A stretch of DNA of 52,592 nt, from positions 1 to 52,592 of the forward strand of contig JAITMC010000001.1 in assembly GCA_031277615.1 (NCBI GenBank), written 5' to 3'. The notes beneath the pieces were generated by a model, which made no database searches, had not been told where the DNA came from, and saw nothing but the letters and a program-made list of their open reading frames with translations. The translations under genes were made by a program, and so were the position numbers. Within the stretch, counting starts at the first letter, position 1, and each line of letters begins with the position of its first letter. This stretch comes from Chryseobacterium sp. (GTDB taxonomy: Bacteria > Bacteroidota > Bacteroidia > Flavobacteriales > Weeksellaceae). Below are positions 51,297 to 52,592 of the stretch, one piece after another.

Positions 51297-51325
51297 ACCA
51301 AGTGAAAACCATATTTCACCAAGTC
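51297..51325. promoter_or_regulatory. LytTR-like operator, kinase-proximal copy
   Basis: ACCAAGT occurs at 51297-51303 and 51318-51324, exactly 21 bp apart. The same element contains the dyad GTGAAA (51302-51307)/TTTCAC (51314-51319). Its centre lies 72.5 bp from the kinase start codon. LytTR regulators bind direct repeats at this spacing. It matches the copy at 51552-51580 in the outer 11 and 12 bases, with the 6-base middle free to vary. Confidence 0.65.
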
Positions 51326-51551
51326 ACAACTCGAAACCGTTTTGAATGGTCATCTTATTATAATAGTACTGATATTGTATATCAGGCTTCGGCTCCACTC
51401 AGCCTGACAAACTTCCTCCCATCATGAATTGCCTGCTCTTTACTGATTGTTTTATAATTAAAGATCAAGTGCTGATTATCTTCTATAGGGTAATCAATAA
51501 GCCCAAGTCATTGATGGATCATTTTCATTAATACAGAAGGTGGAATCGTTC

Positions 51552-51580
51552 ACCAAGTGAAAGTCTCATTTCACCAAGTC
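51552..51580. promoter_or_regulatory. LytTR-like operator, SIMPL-proximal copy
   Basis: ACCAAGT occurs at 51552-51558 and 51573-51579, 21 bp apart, with the dyad GTGAAA (51557-51562)/TTTCAC (51569-51574). Its centre lies 73.5 bp from the SIMPL start codon, about 27-55 bp upstream of the -7-like TAATTTTA, as expected of an activator site. Confidence 0.65.
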
Positions 51581-51638
51581 TCCCGGATTTGCGCCCTGAA
51601 CCGCCGTAATTTTACTCCAGAATTTAAAACAAGAAATT

Positions 51639-52310
51639 ATGAAATTAAGACATTTTTTATTGATCGGGATCTTTACACTGGGAAGCTTTATGAATGCACA
51701 GGAAGTAAAGAAAAATGCAATTGAAGTAACAGGGGTTGCCGAAATGGAAATAGAGCCGGATGAAATCATCTTCAGCATCGGAATAAAGGCAGATAACAAA
51801 AATGAACTGGCAGATACGGAAAAGAAGCTGTTTGAAACCTTAAAAAATGCCGGAATCAAAAACGAAGATATCAAATTCAAATCTATGTACCAGAATACCT
51901 ATGCCAAGACTGGTAAGTTTACCAAGAACTATCAGTTCAAGGCCAATGCAAAAGCAGATATCGGAAAGGTATTTGAGGATCTGAATCAGAAATGGGTAAG
52001 CAACCTGAACATTGCCGAAGTAAAAAATACCAAAATCGCAGATTTCCGGAAAACAGTGAAGATCAACGCCCTGAAAGCGGCAAAAGAAAAAGCGGATTAC
52101 CTGCTGGAAAGTATGGGTAAAAAAGCTGGAAGCCCGCTGGAAATCGTAGAAATAGAAGATTATACCAGTGATACGGTTCTTCCGGTAGCTTACAGAAGTA
52201 AAATGAACAGTATTCTGGAAATGGCGGATGCCGCGGCAGGAAATTCATTTGAGAATATCGAAAATATCAAGCTGAAATACAGCATCAAAACGAGATACGA
52301 AATCCTTTAA
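51639..52310 (+). CDS. SIMPL-domain (DUF541) periplasmic protein
   Basis: The 223-residue precursor has a signal peptide (…TLGSFMNAQ, cleavage near residue 21). The rest is one SIMPL domain: AIEVTGVAEMEIEPDEIIFS at its start, then LFETLKNAGIKNEDIKFKSM, YQFKANAKADIGKVFEDLNQ and ALKAAKEKADYLLESMGKKA. SIMPL proteins form ring- or barrel-like periplasmic assemblies of uncertain role, linked to oxidative stress and outer-membrane integrity in other bacteria. The gene is divergent from the LytS-type kinase gene and shares a matching operator-like element with it, so it is probably in the same regulon. Confidence 0.9.
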   Translation: MKLRHFLLIGIFTLGSFMNAQEVKKNAIEVTGVAEMEIEPDEIIFSIGIKADNKNELADTEKKLFETLKNAGIKNEDIKFKSMYQNTYAKTGKFTKNYQFKANAKADIGKVFEDLNQKWVSNLNIAEVKNTKIADFRKTVKINALKAAKEKADYLLESMGKKAGSPLEIVEIEDYTSDTVLPVAYRSKMNSILEMADAAAGNSFENIENIKLKYSIKTRYEIL

Positions 52311-52328
52311 AACTAACAGATTTAAGAG

Positions 52329-52352
52329 ACAGTCCGAAAGGGCTGTTTTTTT
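52329..52352 (+). terminator. Terminator after the SIMPL gene
   Basis: ACAGTCC (52329-52335) and GGGCTGT (52340-52346) form a 7-bp stem, including one T-G pair, with a GAAA loop, followed by TTTTTT. It starts 19 bp after the stop. Confidence 0.85.
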
Positions 52353-52415
52353 ATTTAAGAGGTTATTTTTCTGACGTTCTATGTTTCTGCGCTATGGCCG
52401 CTATTTTTTTATTGT

Positions 52416-52512
52416 ATTGCGGATATTTTTTGTTCGCAAGGGCGTTTCACTCAGCAGAGACCGCAATTCAAAAATAATGCACAGCCCTTGCTGAACGGAG
52501 TGCCGTTGCGGT
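52416..52512 (+). repeat. Second dispersed repeat family, copy 2
   Basis: GGATATTTTTTGTTCGCAAG, then GGCGTTTCACTCAGCAGAG, AATT and CTTGCTGAAC match the copy at 27977-28047 in order. The right end continues with CGGAGTGCCGTTGCGGTCC and runs on toward the window edge. No gene is seen to the right of the SIMPL terminator. Confidence 0.55.
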
Positions 52513-52592
52513 CCAAAAATAACTTCATCAGGAGCAACCTTTGCGGGCACTGCGTTATAATTCATCTATGATAGTCTTCCGGATATTGGATT

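Larger units (their letters stand above)
51239..51638. other. Divergent control region between the kinase and SIMPL genes
   Basis: The 400-bp gap has no gene. It holds two 29-bp operator-like elements, -7-like boxes for both genes (TTACTTTG, minus, 51258-51265; TAATTTTA, plus, 51607-51614) and a TCAGGCT...AGCCTGA inverted repeat near 51382-51408. Confidence 0.65.

Noticed and set aside
51239-51322. Longer kinase start at TTG 51322
   Set aside because: It would put the operator-like element and the -7-like box inside the coding region and hide the signal peptide; GTG 51238 is better.

Overview
The window looks like chromosomal DNA of a Bacteroidota of the order Flavobacteriales, most like Chryseobacterium and its relatives. 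The basis is the low GC content, the gliding/T9SS lipoprotein GldD, SusC-type and other TonB-dependent outer-membrane proteins, the Bacteroidota-style Type VI sheath pair TssB/TssC, many '...AQ'-ending signal peptides, and repeated TAnnTTTG -7 promoter boxes of the Bacteroidota sigma factor. About 39 protein genes are supported, most on the minus strand. No rRNA, tRNA, CRISPR array, insertion sequence or phage was seen.

Layout. 1-6.2 kb: the 5' end of a SusC/RagA-type receptor, HMG-CoA synthase, and a three-gene unit (serine hydrolase, 76-residue protein, M1 aminopeptidase). 6.5-10.3 kb: thyA, a GreA/GreB C-domain-like protein, a GH13 lipoprotein and an acidic pRiA4b ORF-3-like protein. 10.5-16.3 kb: a PhoB/PhoR-like two-component pair, divergent from a TonB-dependent receptor and a large repeat-rich lipoprotein. 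16.4-22.1 kb: an AT-rich orphan, two paralogous amidohydrolases, an AraC regulator, an ankyrin lipoprotein, and non-coding DNA with a MITE-like element. 22.5-32.1 kb: hemL, a LysM glucosaminidase, a PLP-dependent deaminase, an alpha/beta hydrolase, a nitronate monooxygenase, a SurA-like isomerase, a PfkB kinase, gldD and mutY. 32.5-34.9 kb: a lipoprotein and a TssC/TssB sheath pair with no other T6SS gene in view. 35.1-41.8 kb: three tandem M13 metallopeptidases. 41.9-45.3 kb: a giant GH18-CE4-GT2 fusion. 45.3-52.3 kb: cinA, a small acidic protein, a lipocalin, and a LytS/LytTR signalling locus divergent from a SIMPL-domain gene.

The most interesting signal is at the right end. The intergenic region between the LytS-type histidine kinase and the SIMPL gene carries two nearly identical 29-bp elements. 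Each contains ACCAAGT twice, 21 bp apart, and also a GTGAAA-N6-TTTCAC dyad. Their centres lie 72-74 bp from the respective start codons. This looks like a matched operator pair that joins the kinase, a secreted protein of unknown function, the LytTR regulator and the SIMPL protein into one envelope regulon.

Other points of interest are a 376-bp element with 17-bp terminal inverted repeats and related fragments at three other sites, a second dispersed repeat family, a 117-bp exact identity between the 3' ends of two of the M13 genes, and the isolated T6SS sheath genes. All functional assignments come from reading motifs in the sequence; no database search was possible.
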